Source of the DNA: Rhodanobacter sp. 67-28
GTDB taxonomy: Bacteria; Pseudomonadota; Gammaproteobacteria; Xanthomonadales; Rhodanobacteraceae
Direction of reading: 5' to 3'
Length of the DNA stretch: 64,000 bases
NCBI GenBank assembly: GCA_001898415.1
Contig: MKTU01000021.1
Location: 58,037-122,036 of the forward strand
Shown here: one piece after another, positions 35,346 to 43,721 of the stretch
Layout: each line of letters opens with the position of its first letter
How positions within the stretch are numbered: the stretch's first letter is position 1
The notes under the pieces: model-generated
What the model was told of the DNA's origin: nothing
Database searches by the model: none
What the model saw: the letters and a program-made list of their open reading frames with translations, nothing else
Position numbers and translations under genes: made by a program

Positions 35346-35812
35346 GTCGTGGCAATAAAGCGGCCAGGATCGCTTTGTAACGGACGCGTTATGGCTGGCT
35401 TGACCCCAAGATTTTTGTCACAGCCACAAAGCGGCAGTGATCGCTTTGGAACGCCATCTTTCGTTGCATTTAGAGCGACGCCGGTAATGTCCACAGCTAC
35501 GAAGCGGCTGAGATCGCATTGAAACCCCATGTTTGACACAAGGACGACCCGCTTTGTCACGTCACAGCTACGAAGCGGCCGTGATCGCCTTGAACCCTCA
35601 CGAAATGCATTCCAATCGACGCTGAAGTGAGGTCGCGGCAACTAGGCGGCCGTGATCGCCTTAAACCCACCGGGATTTGGCTCAGAGACCCTTCAATTTG
35701 CTGGTCGCGGCAACTAGGCGGCCGTGATCGCCTTAAACCCACGTCGCCATGCAGCCTGGTCGGGTCGAAACGGTACGTCGCGGCAACTAGGCGGCCGTGA
35801 TCGCCTTAAACC
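35346..35812 (-). CRISPR. CRISPR array, seven 36-nt repeats with graded decay
   Basis: Repeats at 35346, 35417, 35490, 35561, 35632, 35704 and 35777 (36 nt each) have periods of 71-73 and spacers of 35-37 nt. Read on the minus strand the repeat begins GGTTTAAGGCGATCACGG and ends TAGTTGCCGCGAC. The three repeats nearest the cas gene are identical; the fourth differs at 6 positions and the first two at about 10. Decay away from the cas gene indicates that the leader end is at 35812 and that the array is read leftwards, in the same direction as the effector gene. The spacers are unrelated to each other by eye. Confidence 0.93.
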
Positions 35813-35961
35813 TGACCCAATTGTAAGCGATTGAATCCTAAACCGGGTCACGAGCACTTGCGAGCGCTACACCTAAATCGGACCAGACCACGTCGTAACT
35901 TGTTGATTCGTGCAGAGCAGCCGGAAGGCATCACCGCAGCGCTCGCGCGCCTTCGGCAGGA
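35813..35961 (-). promoter_or_regulatory. Probable CRISPR leader
   Basis: 149 bases between the conserved end of the array and the stop of the Cas12m-like gene. It contains locally AT-rich stretches (around 35818-35840 and 35870-35910) and no gene. Leader role is inferred from the repeat decay direction. Confidence 0.5.
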
Positions 35962-37815
35962 TCACTCGACCACGCGTGAGGCGCGTCGGGCTTCAGCAAC
36001 TTTCTCCCGCTTCTCCTTTCGTTTGGCCGCCGCGCCGTCCCGTGCCGCGAGCGTCTCACGCCAGAAGTCCTCCACCAACGTGGGCAGGGATTCCTCCGTG
36101 GCTTGCCAAGCGAGCGCCGCGCCATTTCGCTTCCGATCGATGTCAGCACCGCACTGGGTGCAGGCGAGGCGTTGTGAGTCGTCCTCGACAGGCTTCACAG
36201 CGCCGCCGCAGTACGCGCAGTGCCCTGCCGTCTCACCCGTGAGCTCAAGCACAGCGGTACCGCACTTCGCCGCCGCCCAGCGGATCGCGCCCTCGAGCTC
36301 GTAGATTGCGGCAACGACCCGACCGGAGCGCGCCTTGCGCCCGAATTCAGTGCGCTCACCCGAAGCGTCATCGACCTTCTTCGCCGCGGATTCGAGGTCC
36401 AGAGGCTGCAGGACGATGGCTTGGTACCCAGTGGCTAGCCCAAGTGCCACCTCACGGTAGAAACCCTTGCGCCGGTTCCTGGCGCGCTTCGCGGCATGGG
36501 CTGCTTTCTGCCACGCCAACTTGTCCTCCTTCCGCCAGGCTTCAAACCAGTCGGGGAGATCCGCGGTGTCGCGCAGGCGTTGGGCGAGCCGGTGCAGGCG
36601 CCGGATGGCCACATGCGTCGCTGGGAGGCGGCGAATCACCAGCAGATCGGCCGCTGCCTGGCTGCGTCGTGTTGCTTCCGGGGTGGCGTCCTCCGTGGGT
36701 TGCTCCGCCGCATCCAGCAGATCCTGGGGCCACGCATGCGCTTTCAAGGTGGCTACCACGTTGTCGCGCGCCACGCTCCGTGCGGACTCAACCTCGCCCG
36801 AGTGTTGCAACCCCGCCTCAATCTCCGGCGGCAACTGGAGTACGCGCGCAAGCCCCGGGTCGGCGCCGTCCGCGATGCCCGCAACCCTCCGGCCCGTCAG
36901 GTCGGCCGCCCAGCCAGCGTGGAGTGCGACCAGCGGCTTGCGCTCGCCGACGCTGTCGTTCACGGGTAACGGGCTCCGTACCTGGAACTGGATGGCCCAT
37001 TGGAATTTGGGGCCGAGCCGCCGCCGCACCAGGCGAACCAAGCCGACCGCGCCGTCGTCCGGCATCGCCCGGTGGTACTGCCACGTGCCGGCGGCGTAGG
37101 TCTCGGAACTCGCGGGCCCCAGCCGGAACTCGAGCGTCCCGTAGCGACGCGGGCCGCATCCTCCGCTTGCCTTGACCCGAAACTCGGTGTGCCTACCTTC
37201 TAGAAGCGTACTGACACTGACACCGCCGGCAGCGGTGAACTGAAGCGTGAGCGAATCTTGCGTGGACTCACCCGCTTTCGCGAATCGCGGGGCGCGTCCC
37301 TGCACGAAAGAACTCTTGAACGCGAGGAGCGCGGCGTCCAGCGTTGCATTCGCCGTTGCCCAGCCCAACCCCGCCGCAACGGCGTCGCAGCGAAGTTGGT
37401 ACGTGGCGCACGTCGACTTCCTTCCGATGCGGCACAGAAAGCGTTCCTGCAGCGTAGCCTTGTGGACCTTCCGTGTGTCACGCAGCAGTGCGGCGAGCGT
37501 CCGCCACACTTCGCGCCGCTCGGACGCCACGGCCTTCATCGTGTCTTCGTCGTTGGCGGCCTTCGCAGCGCTCAACGCTTCATTCAACGCCTCCACGCGC
37601 GCCTGTGCGGATTGGGCTTCCTGGCCAGCGTTCTCCAGCAGGTACGCCTGCATGTCCCGCAAGGTGCCCTGCATGCACGCGACGAGCTCGTTGTAGAGCT
37701 GGTGAGCCTTGAAGAACTGGTCGTTCGCCGCCTCCAGGCAGTCCTTGTCGAGGCGGGCGCCGAACTCGTAGATGCGGACGTCGCCCTGGGGCAGGCTGGC
37801 GGGAGTGATCTTCAT
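35962..37815 (-). CDS. Cas12m-like (type V-M, formerly V-U1) CRISPR effector with degenerate RuvC site
   Basis: I choose the ATG at 37815 (AAGGAG upstream), 617 residues, close to Cas12m (about 600). N-terminal half is helical and charged; C-terminal half is RuvC-like. Against my recall of the Mycolicibacterium Cas12m, the block VALHAGW (296-302), PPEIEAGLQHSGEVESARS (329-347 region) and YREVALGLATG align well. A zinc ribbon is C533-AY-C536 and C552-TQ-C555. The acidic residues expected for RuvC catalysis are H299 (motif I), Q470 in IVLQPLDL (motif II) and K562 in CGADIDRKRN (motif III), so cleavage looks impossible. It should bind DNA with a crRNA from the adjacent array and block transcription or replication. 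No cas1, cas2 or cas6 is nearby. Confidence 0.85.
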   Translation of the reverse strand: MKITPASLPQGDVRIYEFGARLDKDCLEAANDQFFKAHQLYNELVACMQGTLRDMQAYLLENAGQEAQSAQARVEALNEALSAAKAANDEDTMKAVASERREVWRTLAALLRDTRKVHKATLQERFLCRIGRKSTCATYQLRCDAVAAGLGWATANATLDAALLAFKSSFVQGRAPRFAKAGESTQDSLTLQFTAAGGVSVSTLLEGRHTEFRVKASGGCGPRRYGTLEFRLGPASSETYAAGTWQYHRAMPDDGAVGLVRLVRRRLGPKFQWAIQFQVRSPLPVNDSVGERKPLVALHAGWAADLTGRRVAGIADGADPGLARVLQLPPEIEAGLQHSGEVESARSVARDNVVATLKAHAWPQDLLDAAEQPTEDATPEATRRSQAAADLLVIRRLPATHVAIRRLHRLAQRLRDTADLPDWFEAWRKEDKLAWQKAAHAAKRARNRRKGFYREVALGLATGYQAIVLQPLDLESAAKKVDDASGERTEFGRKARSGRVVAAIYELEGAIRWAAAKCGTAVLELTGETAGHCAYCGGAVKPVEDDSQRLACTQCGADIDRKRNGAALAWQATEESLPTLVEDFWRETLAARDGAAAKRKEKREKVAEARRASRVVE

Positions 37816-37892
37816 TTCGGTATTGCTCCTTGGATACCTCTGTGCGCTTCGAGTGCGCAGGGTCTGGAAACATGGAACCAACGGTACGGGAC

Positions 37893-37916
37893 GCACGGAC
37901 AATAGAAAGTCCGTGC
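37893..37916 (-). promoter_or_regulatory. Inverted repeat upstream of the Cas12m-like gene
   Basis: GCACGGAC-AATAGAAA-GTCCGTGC, a perfect 8-bp inverted repeat with an 8-base spacer, 78 bases upstream of the effector ATG in the 230-base gap that must hold its promoter. It may be an operator or a leader hairpin. Confidence 0.45.
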
Positions 37917-38045
37917 ATATCTTGGTCGGTGTGGACCTTGCATAGACAACGCCGGTGTCACGCCAATCCGTCCGAGAAGCATCGGGCCATAGTCGAAAGC
38001 CGGCACCCCGTGGCGGGCGCGGCCATTGGTTCGCCGGGCGATGAA

Positions 38046-38369
38046 TCAGCCGTATGCCAAACCCCATGCCAAGTTTTCGTCATTTTGCGCGAGACCGACC
38101 ACCAGAGAGAAGGCATACCACGGGTACTTCGTCACCCAATTGCGAAGCTCGGCACACCGATGCGCGCCGATTGCGGCTAAGTCCGCATCAGCCGGCGTGC
38201 GCAGCATGGTCGCCTGACGCACCAGGTCACGCACGCCGACCTCCTGCTGGATGGCTGCGATGGCGCGGCTGTATCGCTCAACGAGCGGCGTTGGAGGCAG
38301 GCGCTCCAGCGTACGCAACAGTTCGCGGTTCATCGATTCGATGAGGTCGGGGAGCTGGCTGGCGGGCAT
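38046..38369 (-). CDS. Unknown helical protein
   Basis: 107 residues, soluble and helical (LIESMNRELLRTLERLPPTP, then VERYSRAIAAIQQEV), with a somewhat hydrophobic C-terminus (YPWYAFSLVVGLAQ). It is the gene just upstream of the Cas12m-like gene in the same direction, 230 bases away. No strong ribosome site is visible. Unknown function. Confidence 0.55.
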   Translation of the reverse strand: MPASQLPDLIESMNRELLRTLERLPPTPLVERYSRAIAAIQQEVGVRDLVRQATMLRTPADADLAAIGAHRCAELRNWVTKYPWYAFSLVVGLAQNDENLAWGLAYG

Positions 38370-38399
38370 AGTGGGAGTCCGAGGGAGAGCGCGTATGGC

Positions 38400-38621
38400 T
38401 CAGGCAGAGCCGACAACGAGCGAGTCCATGAGAGCGGTAGCCGCGACAATCAGCACGATCAGGACGCCGCCGACGTGCAGCCTCTGGCGGACGGCCGCGC
38501 GCTTCTCGGGAGAAAGCTCGCTCTTCTTTCGCGTTAGGAAAATCGCGCACGCGTACATCACCATGAAGAGGCAGAAGCAGATGCCGAGCATGACGCGGCC
38601 GAATTGAAGGATCGTATCCAT
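38400..38621 (-). CDS. Small two-TM membrane protein
   Basis: 73 residues with an AAGGG site upstream. Two hydrophobic segments (VMLGICFCLFMVMYACAIFL and VGGVLIVLIVAATALMDSLVV) flank a basic loop (TRKKSELSPEKRAAVRQR). Unknown function; same strand as its neighbours. Confidence 0.65.
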   Translation of the reverse strand: MDTILQFGRVMLGICFCLFMVMYACAIFLTRKKSELSPEKRAAVRQRLHVGGVLIVLIVAATALMDSLVVGSA

Positions 38622-38726
38622 GGGAACCCTTCTAGGTAGGTTGAGGGGCGCTTAGGCGCGCCCGGAGGCAGCACGCGACCAGCAGCGTGCTGAAGTGAGA
38701 TGTCGAGGACTGGCAGCAGGCATGAG

Positions 38727-39269
38727 TCACCAGTCGCTACTGTCGCCGTCAGAAGAGTCGCCAGCATCGAAGCTGTCGGCGTCGCTGCTGTCGCAACTAT
38801 CCGTGTCGCTGACGTCGACGTCCTGCGCACTGCAGTCGTCGGGAGGCGAACTCCGCGACGCGTCACAGTCTGGCGTCGTCTCGCTCGGTGTGCCGCAGTC
38901 GTCTTGGGACGGCGCGCCCAGGTCGTCGCTGAGTGCGGCGCCGAGGATCGCGCCCGATAAGGATCCTCCGACCAGCGTTCCAGCGACGGCACTTCCGGTG
39001 GCCAGCCCGATCGCCGCGCTCGTTGCGAAGTCGCCATCGTCGTCCCTATACACCGACTCAGGATGGATGGGCGCACGCCGGACGACCTGGGTGGCGCTCA
39101 CGCTCGCGGCGTGGGGGGCGCTCGCGTTTAATGCGTTGGCGCGATCCGTTGTGCGCTGTGTCGCCGTAGCGGGCCGCGTCTGCTCACTTCTCTCATTCGC
39201 GCGGGCGACGTACCAAACGGTCACGATGACGATCAGGGTTGCAACGAGCCAGAACAGAATACCTTCCAT
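38727..39269 (-). CDS. Membrane protein with a Ser/Asp-rich acidic tail
   Basis: From the ATG at 39269, 180 residues. One N-terminal membrane helix (GILFWLVATLIVIVTVWYVA), a polar linker, a Gly/Ala-rich hydrophobic stretch (SAAIGLATGSAVAGTLVGGSL) and a low-complexity tail of repeated Asp and Ser (SSDADSFDAGDSSDGDSSDW). Unknown function. The tail is strikingly acidic. Confidence 0.65.
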   Translation of the reverse strand: MEGILFWLVATLIVIVTVWYVARANERSEQTRPATATQRTTDRANALNASAPHAASVSATQVVRRAPIHPESVYRDDDGDFATSAAIGLATGSAVAGTLVGGSLSGAILGAALSDDLGAPSQDDCGTPSETTPDCDASRSSPPDDCSAQDVDVSDTDSCDSSDADSFDAGDSSDGDSSDW

Positions 39270-39344
39270 GGGAATGCCTCTTTGAGGGATTAGGGCTGCC
39301 GGCACGCGCGCCGGCTAGCCGATCGGAACAGCGTGATGGCCGGT

Positions 39345-39722
39345 CTACCAACCCAGCTCGGACGAACTGACCTTGAAAAACCCGAGCTGTCCTCGGAGTG
39401 GCACGAACGCCGGGGATGGACGGCCGCGTGTGAGAACGAAGCCAAATGGGCCGGAAAACCACAGGCTCTCGGACGTGTCCACGCAGTCGATGATGGTGGC
39501 GGCACCCACGATGCCTCCCAGGTCGAACTTGTCCGGCAGCGGGATCGCGGGAAAGACGTCTCGGACGTACATCAGGTCGTCGCGTTGCTCGGATCCCCAA
39601 CGCTTGCCGGCATGAATCAGGATGTCGCCGCGACGTTTGGTATGCCAGCGCCGATTCTCGATGTCCTTATAGCCGTTCACGATGAGCCATGCCCACGGCT
39701 GCAGAATCGACAGGGCAATCAT
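39345..39722 (-). CDS. ASCH-domain protein
   Basis: 125 residues with the ASCH pattern: ALSILQPWAWLIVNGYKDIENR at the start, RGDILIHAGKRW in the middle, and GAATIIDCVDTSESLWFSGPF-type strands. ASCH domains are RNA- or modified-nucleotide-binding folds related to PUA; some hydrolyse acetylcytidine. Its start overlaps the stop of a 27-residue membrane peptide (ATGA), which in turn overlaps the Gp37/Gp68-type gene. Confidence 0.85.
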   Translation of the reverse strand: MIALSILQPWAWLIVNGYKDIENRRWHTKRRGDILIHAGKRWGSEQRDDLMYVRDVFPAIPLPDKFDLGGIVGAATIIDCVDTSESLWFSGPFGFVLTRGRPSPAFVPLRGQLGFFKVSSSELGW

Positions 39723-39802
39723 GGGAGGAGAACCGGCGCCAAGTAGTGAGCTATCACCATAGCAATGACGAGTAGAACGTACGGAATCAGCTCGATCCTC
39801 AT
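39719..39802 (-). CDS. 27-residue membrane micropeptide
   Basis: A tiny frame from the ATG at 39802 encodes one hydrophobic helix (RIELIPYVLLVIAMVIAHYL, then APVLLP). It overlaps the stop of the gene before it by ATGA and the start of the ASCH gene by ATGA, so it is placed as a real coupled gene even though it is very short. Function unknown. Confidence 0.6.
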   Translation of the reverse strand: MRIELIPYVLLVIAMVIAHYLAPVLLP

Positions 39803-40935
39803 GTCCGCAATTCCGCCTGATGGTTGGACCTTGGGTTTATGACAGGGAAGCCGTCGTGCGTATGCCCGTCGAGTTGCCGACCGGACACTCGCTTTCCGAC
39901 GTTGACCATGGTGCAACCATCGGCCGTGTCGTCCACAGATGGCGCGTTCATCTGGCCGCTGACCCCCAACCAGGCACGCTTCGCATCGGCGGGCGATGGA
40001 AGATCTCTGTCACTCAGCGCACTGGATTCGACTTTCCAGTTACCCCACTGTTTGAACAGGTAGGGGACGCCTGCCGCCGCACACTGGTCTCGCAGGGAAC
40101 GCGGCCACGCGGGGTGCATCGGCCTTGCACCGTGTCCAGATTCTCCGCCGACGATCACCCAGTCAATACCCTCTAGCGGGGCCCCTGTGACGTCGCAGCG
40201 ATAGAACCCTTCGCCCTGGAGGCGGTGTCGCGATGCGCCAATCGATTCACCCATCCAGCGTCGAATGTCTACGGCACCGAGCATCGGCTCGATCGACAGA
40301 AAACGCACAGCCGCGGGGACAGCCAGCAGCTTCGGGATGTCCCGATCAGCTTCGGTCTGGTTGCAGACTGTGGCACCAAGCCAGACGTGCGCTGGGGGAC
40401 AGCCGTCCAGCCACTCGGTGAGGAAGTGCGACCGCTCGGCGTCGGGCGCGGAAGCGCGGTGAGCCGTAAGCATCGGGATCACGTTTCCGATGCGTTTCGT
40501 GAGCAGCAGCCAGTCGAGGTTGCGTGTCCGGTCGATCAAGTCGAGCAGATCAGCGCGCCACTGTGGATCAACCTCGTTGTCGAACACGTCGGCAAGGGAT
40601 GCGCAGAACACCCTGCGGCGCGCTTCCACGATCACGCAGGCGTCGGCTTGCCCGTTCCGCCCCGGGCAGTCTGGCGTGCTCAGCGCCCGCCGCTCGCCAC
40701 GCCACCCATGGGTCGTACAGGTCGCGAAGGGTAATGCGTTCCAGCGACGCGGAAGCTCCCAGTTGGCGTTCGACGTTCGGTGGCGAGCTTGTCCGTGCCC
40801 CCAGAGGACGCCGAAGCGACGCACTGGCGTGCTGACCGAGGCATAGCAGTGGTCGCAGGCCGAGCTGACCGCTGTGCAACCCATCCATGGATTGAAGGTG
40901 CTGTCGCACCAGGCGATTTCAGTCGTTTCAGCCAT
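39799..40935 (-). CDS. Phage Gp37/Gp68-type (DUF5131) protein
   Basis: The ATG at 40935 gives 378 residues; upstream in-frame sequence overlaps the divergent helicase promoter. The family opening is clear: MAETTEIAWCDSTFNPWMGC followed by SSACDHCYA, and later blocks FCASLADVFD, WLLLTKR, WLGATVCNQTEAD, VRFLSIEPMLG, DWVIVGGESGHGARPMH and YLFKQWGNW. The Cys cluster C-x7-C-xx-C resembles a radical-SAM type iron-sulfur site. These proteins are common in phages and mobile elements; their reaction is not firmly known. Confidence 0.88.
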   Translation of the reverse strand: MAETTEIAWCDSTFNPWMGCTAVSSACDHCYASVSTPVRRFGVLWGHGQARHRTSNANWELPRRWNALPFATCTTHGWRGERRALSTPDCPGRNGQADACVIVEARRRVFCASLADVFDNEVDPQWRADLLDLIDRTRNLDWLLLTKRIGNVIPMLTAHRASAPDAERSHFLTEWLDGCPPAHVWLGATVCNQTEADRDIPKLLAVPAAVRFLSIEPMLGAVDIRRWMGESIGASRHRLQGEGFYRCDVTGAPLEGIDWVIVGGESGHGARPMHPAWPRSLRDQCAAAGVPYLFKQWGNWKVESSALSDRDLPSPADAKRAWLGVSGQMNAPSVDDTADGCTMVNVGKRVSGRQLDGHTHDGFPVINPRSNHQAELRT

Positions 40936-41198
40936 CCCTGCTGTCCTTGGGCCAAGGTGTCGGCGACCGGCGTGGTCGCATGGGGGTAGATTGCCACGCG
41001 ATTCTTGGCGCCCAAGCAGGGAAATTCGCCCTTTATTGGCGGGTTTTCTCCCGCTTTCAACGGCCGAATCAATGGCACCATGGTGTGGCGCAGTGGCGCG
41101 TTCTGTACCTGGCTGCACTGAGCAAGATGCTCGTTTGGACGCCTTCGGGCGATGCGTAGCATCAGAAGGGATTCCGACGCCGACACGGACTTCAGGAA

Positions 41199-43619
41199 AT
41201 GAGCGAGACCAACAAGCCCGCCCGGACACTCACCGCCGAGCAAATGGCGGTGGTGAACCACGAGGGTGGCCATGCGCTGGTGGAAGCCGTGCCCGGGTCA
41301 GGCAAGACAACGGTGCTGGTGGCGCGGCTGCGGCGCCTGATCCGCCTGGGCCGCGACCCGAAGGGCATTCTGGCCGTCATGTTCAACAAGGACGCCCAGC
41401 TTGGGTTCGTGGCTCGCCTCCGGCGCGCGTGCGGCGAGAAGGATCTCCCGGAAGTCCGCACCTTCAACTCGGTCGGTTTCGGGATCCTCAAGCGCCTGGT
41501 CGCGATGGGCCAGCTGGACGCCCGACGCCTGCATCAGGGAAAAACCCTTGAGCGATTGGCCCGCAACAGCCTCAAGGACGCGTGGGTCAGTGTCCACGGG
41601 AAGGGCTCGCAGCCTTCGAAGGAACAGTTCCAGGAATTCCTCCAGTTCATCACGCTGGTGAAATCGCAACTCCAGCCGGCTGAGGAGGTCTGGAAGGCTG
41701 GTTCCTACGCGGTGGTGTGCCGTCCGTACGTGAAGGCCTTCGAGCTGTTCCTGGAGGCTCAGGCCGCCCAGAAGATCATGTTCTTCGACGACCAGATCTA
41801 CCGTCCGATGATCGCGCTCTCGCGCGACCCGAGTTTGTGGCAGTACTTCGAAGACTGCTACGACGAGATCCTCATCGACGAGTTGCAGGACATCAACGAC
41901 GTGTGCTTCTACATGATGCGTGGTCTTGCGGGCAGTCGGGCGAGGGTTCTTGGTGTGGGCGACGTGAACCAGAGTATCTACGCCTGGAGAGGGTCAAGAG
42001 TGGCGATCCAGGCAGAGGAGTTCGCTCAGGCGTTCTCGCCGTGCGTGCACTATCCGCTCAGTTTCACCTTTCGCTTCGGCCAGGAACTGGCCCTGCTGGC
42101 CAACCACCTGATCTCGAACAACCACGAGCGTGGTCGGTCGATGGTTCTTGCGGCAGACGGGAATCCCGAGACGACGGTGGAAACCATCGAGGTTAAGGCG
42201 AAGCAGCCCAGCGGCATCGTCGAACTGGTCACGCCGCGCTGGAAGGACGGGACACTGCGCGACGCGGCTGTTCTTGCCCGGAACTTCAGCCACCTGGTGC
42301 CGTACGAGATCGAGCTGGCCGAGGCGGGTGTCCCCTACCACGTGTACGGCCGCGTCGGCCTCCTATTCCTTCCCGAGGTCGCTTCGCTCGTGTGTGCGGT
42401 GTCCCTCGTTGCCGACCATTGGATCATCCCGGAGGACGACCGCTTCCACTTCCTCTACAGCCTTCTGACGACGCCTGCGCCGTTCGTTGAGGCGCGGCTG
42501 CTCGAGCGAATTGCGGAAGCCATGGAACCCATCTGCACGGGCCCGGCGAGGGCTGGGCTGGCGACGGTCATCTACGACGCAGCTCGCCAGCTTCCAGGAA
42601 GCCGGGGCAGCGCAGCGTCCAACCTCCAGCAGAGGGCCGATGCCGTGCGGCTCCTGACGAGTGGTGCACTGGCGGACAAGCCCGCAGGCACTATCGTCCA
42701 GGCCTACATCCGAATGACCGGTATGCGCGAGGTAATCCAACGTAGCGCGGCGACGCCGGAACAGGCGAATGAGATGTTGGGCACCCTGGATGCGTTCGTA
42801 CGCCTTGCGGAGCGTTCGGGGACCGCACGGCAGTTCCTTGACGTGCTCAGCCCACTTGTCGCCCAGCAGGAAGACGAGCCGCCCGAGGGCGACCACCTCC
42901 GGCTGACGACGCTGCACCGGTCGAAGGGCCTGGAGTGGCCGCTGGTGGTTGTGGTTGGTCTGGCGCGTGGGATCTTCCCGGACGGGAATATCGAAACGCT
43001 GGAAGAAGATCGCCGTCTGGCCTACGTCGGCATCACTCGGGCCATCAAACAACTGGTGCTGTTCCACCCAGAGGACAACCTGCTCGCGCGCACGCGTACC
43101 GAACTCGGCTTGGTCGTGAAGGGTCAGGGCAACGCGAGCCCGTTCCTCTACGAGGCGGAACTGGGCTTGTCCCGGGCGCTGCACCAGGCGATCAAGGCCG
43201 GGCTGCCCTGCACCCTTCAGGCGCGCCGCGGCGACATAGCCGAGCGATATCTGGAGCTGACGAGCACCGAGCACGTGCTGATCGACCTGTCGGCCGAGGT
43301 CGCCGCCGAGGCGACGCGCCGGGCGGCAATCAAGGCATCCGGCGCCACAATCCCGAGGGGCTTCAAACCGACGATCGGCGCGGAGGTGATGCACCGCGCC
43401 TACGGGCTCTGCCGGGTCGTGACCGAGTACCACGCGCCGATCTACCAGGTCGAAAACGTCGAGACGGGCGTCCTCTTCAGCGCCGTGCTGGACGACGAGA
43501 ACGGCTGGCACCTGTTCGGCGACGCTGCGCGCGCCCAGAACGGACGGCACGGGGCCGGGCAGTCTCAGGATGCGAGACTGCAGGGTGCCAGCCTGCCCGC
43601 CACGGGTGGTGCTCGCTGA
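41199..43619 (+). CDS. UvrD/Rep-type superfamily 1 DNA helicase
   Basis: 806 residues. Walker A is AVPGSGKTT near residue 30; motif II is ILIDELQDIND; motif III follows as GVGDVNQSIYAWRGS; later motifs include LTTLHRSKGLEWPLVVVVGL and RRLAYVGITRAIKQLVLF. The organisation is that of 3'-5' UvrD-like helicases. The C-terminal 130 residues (after FHPEDNLLAR) are element-specific, with a small domain EVMHRAYGLCRVVTEYHAP. Probably used in replication, repair or single-strand processing of the element. It is divergent from the DUF5131 gene, 263 bases away. Confidence 0.92.
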   Translation: MSETNKPARTLTAEQMAVVNHEGGHALVEAVPGSGKTTVLVARLRRLIRLGRDPKGILAVMFNKDAQLGFVARLRRACGEKDLPEVRTFNSVGFGILKRLVAMGQLDARRLHQGKTLERLARNSLKDAWVSVHGKGSQPSKEQFQEFLQFITLVKSQLQPAEEVWKAGSYAVVCRPYVKAFELFLEAQAAQKIMFFDDQIYRPMIALSRDPSLWQYFEDCYDEILIDELQDINDVCFYMMRGLAGSRARVLGVGDVNQSIYAWRGSRVAIQAEEFAQAFSPCVHYPLSFTFRFGQELALLANHLISNNHERGRSMVLAADGNPETTVETIEVKAKQPSGIVELVTPRWKDGTLRDAAVLARNFSHLVPYEIELAEAGVPYHVYGRVGLLFLPEVASLVCAVSLVADHWIIPEDDRFHFLYSLLTTPAPFVEARLLERIAEAMEPICTGPARAGLATVIYDAARQLPGSRGSAASNLQQRADAVRLLTSGALADKPAGTIVQAYIRMTGMREVIQRSAATPEQANEMLGTLDAFVRLAERSGTARQFLDVLSPLVAQQEDEPPEGDHLRLTTLHRSKGLEWPLVVVVGLARGIFPDGNIETLEEDRRLAYVGITRAIKQLVLFHPEDNLLARTRTELGLVVKGQGNASPFLYEAELGLSRALHQAIKAGLPCTLQARRGDIAERYLELTSTEHVLIDLSAEVAAEATRRAAIKASGATIPRGFKPTIGAEVMHRAYGLCRVVTEYHAPIYQVENVETGVLFSAVLDDENGWHLFGDAARAQNGRHGAGQSQDARLQGASLPATGGAR

Positions 43620-43721
43620 TCCGTCCGTAGGCGCAAAGTGACCGGTTGGACGCGCCATCAGCGAGTGCTATAGCTGGACTGTGCCCCGAAACCGGTGGCG
43701 GTCGGATCAAGGAACACCTCT

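Noticed and set aside
33970..35355. 461-codon minus-strand frame opposite umuC
   Set aside because: Composition is that of a reversed frame and umuC is unambiguous.
35144..35641. Minus-strand frame of 165 codons across the CRISPR repeats
   Set aside because: It runs through repeat and spacer sequence, and open frames across an array are expected by chance. Only its last part (ELVVVVADPAETEFNLI) looks protein-like; too little to call.
37816..38067. N-terminal extension of the Cas12m-like protein by 84 residues
   Set aside because: The extension has shadow-like composition and covers the promoter hairpin; the ATG at 37815 has a good ribosome site and matches the family start.
42363..43658. 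Long minus-strand frame opposite the UvrD-like helicase (431 codons)
   Set aside because: Same shadow pattern; the helicase motifs fix the plus strand.
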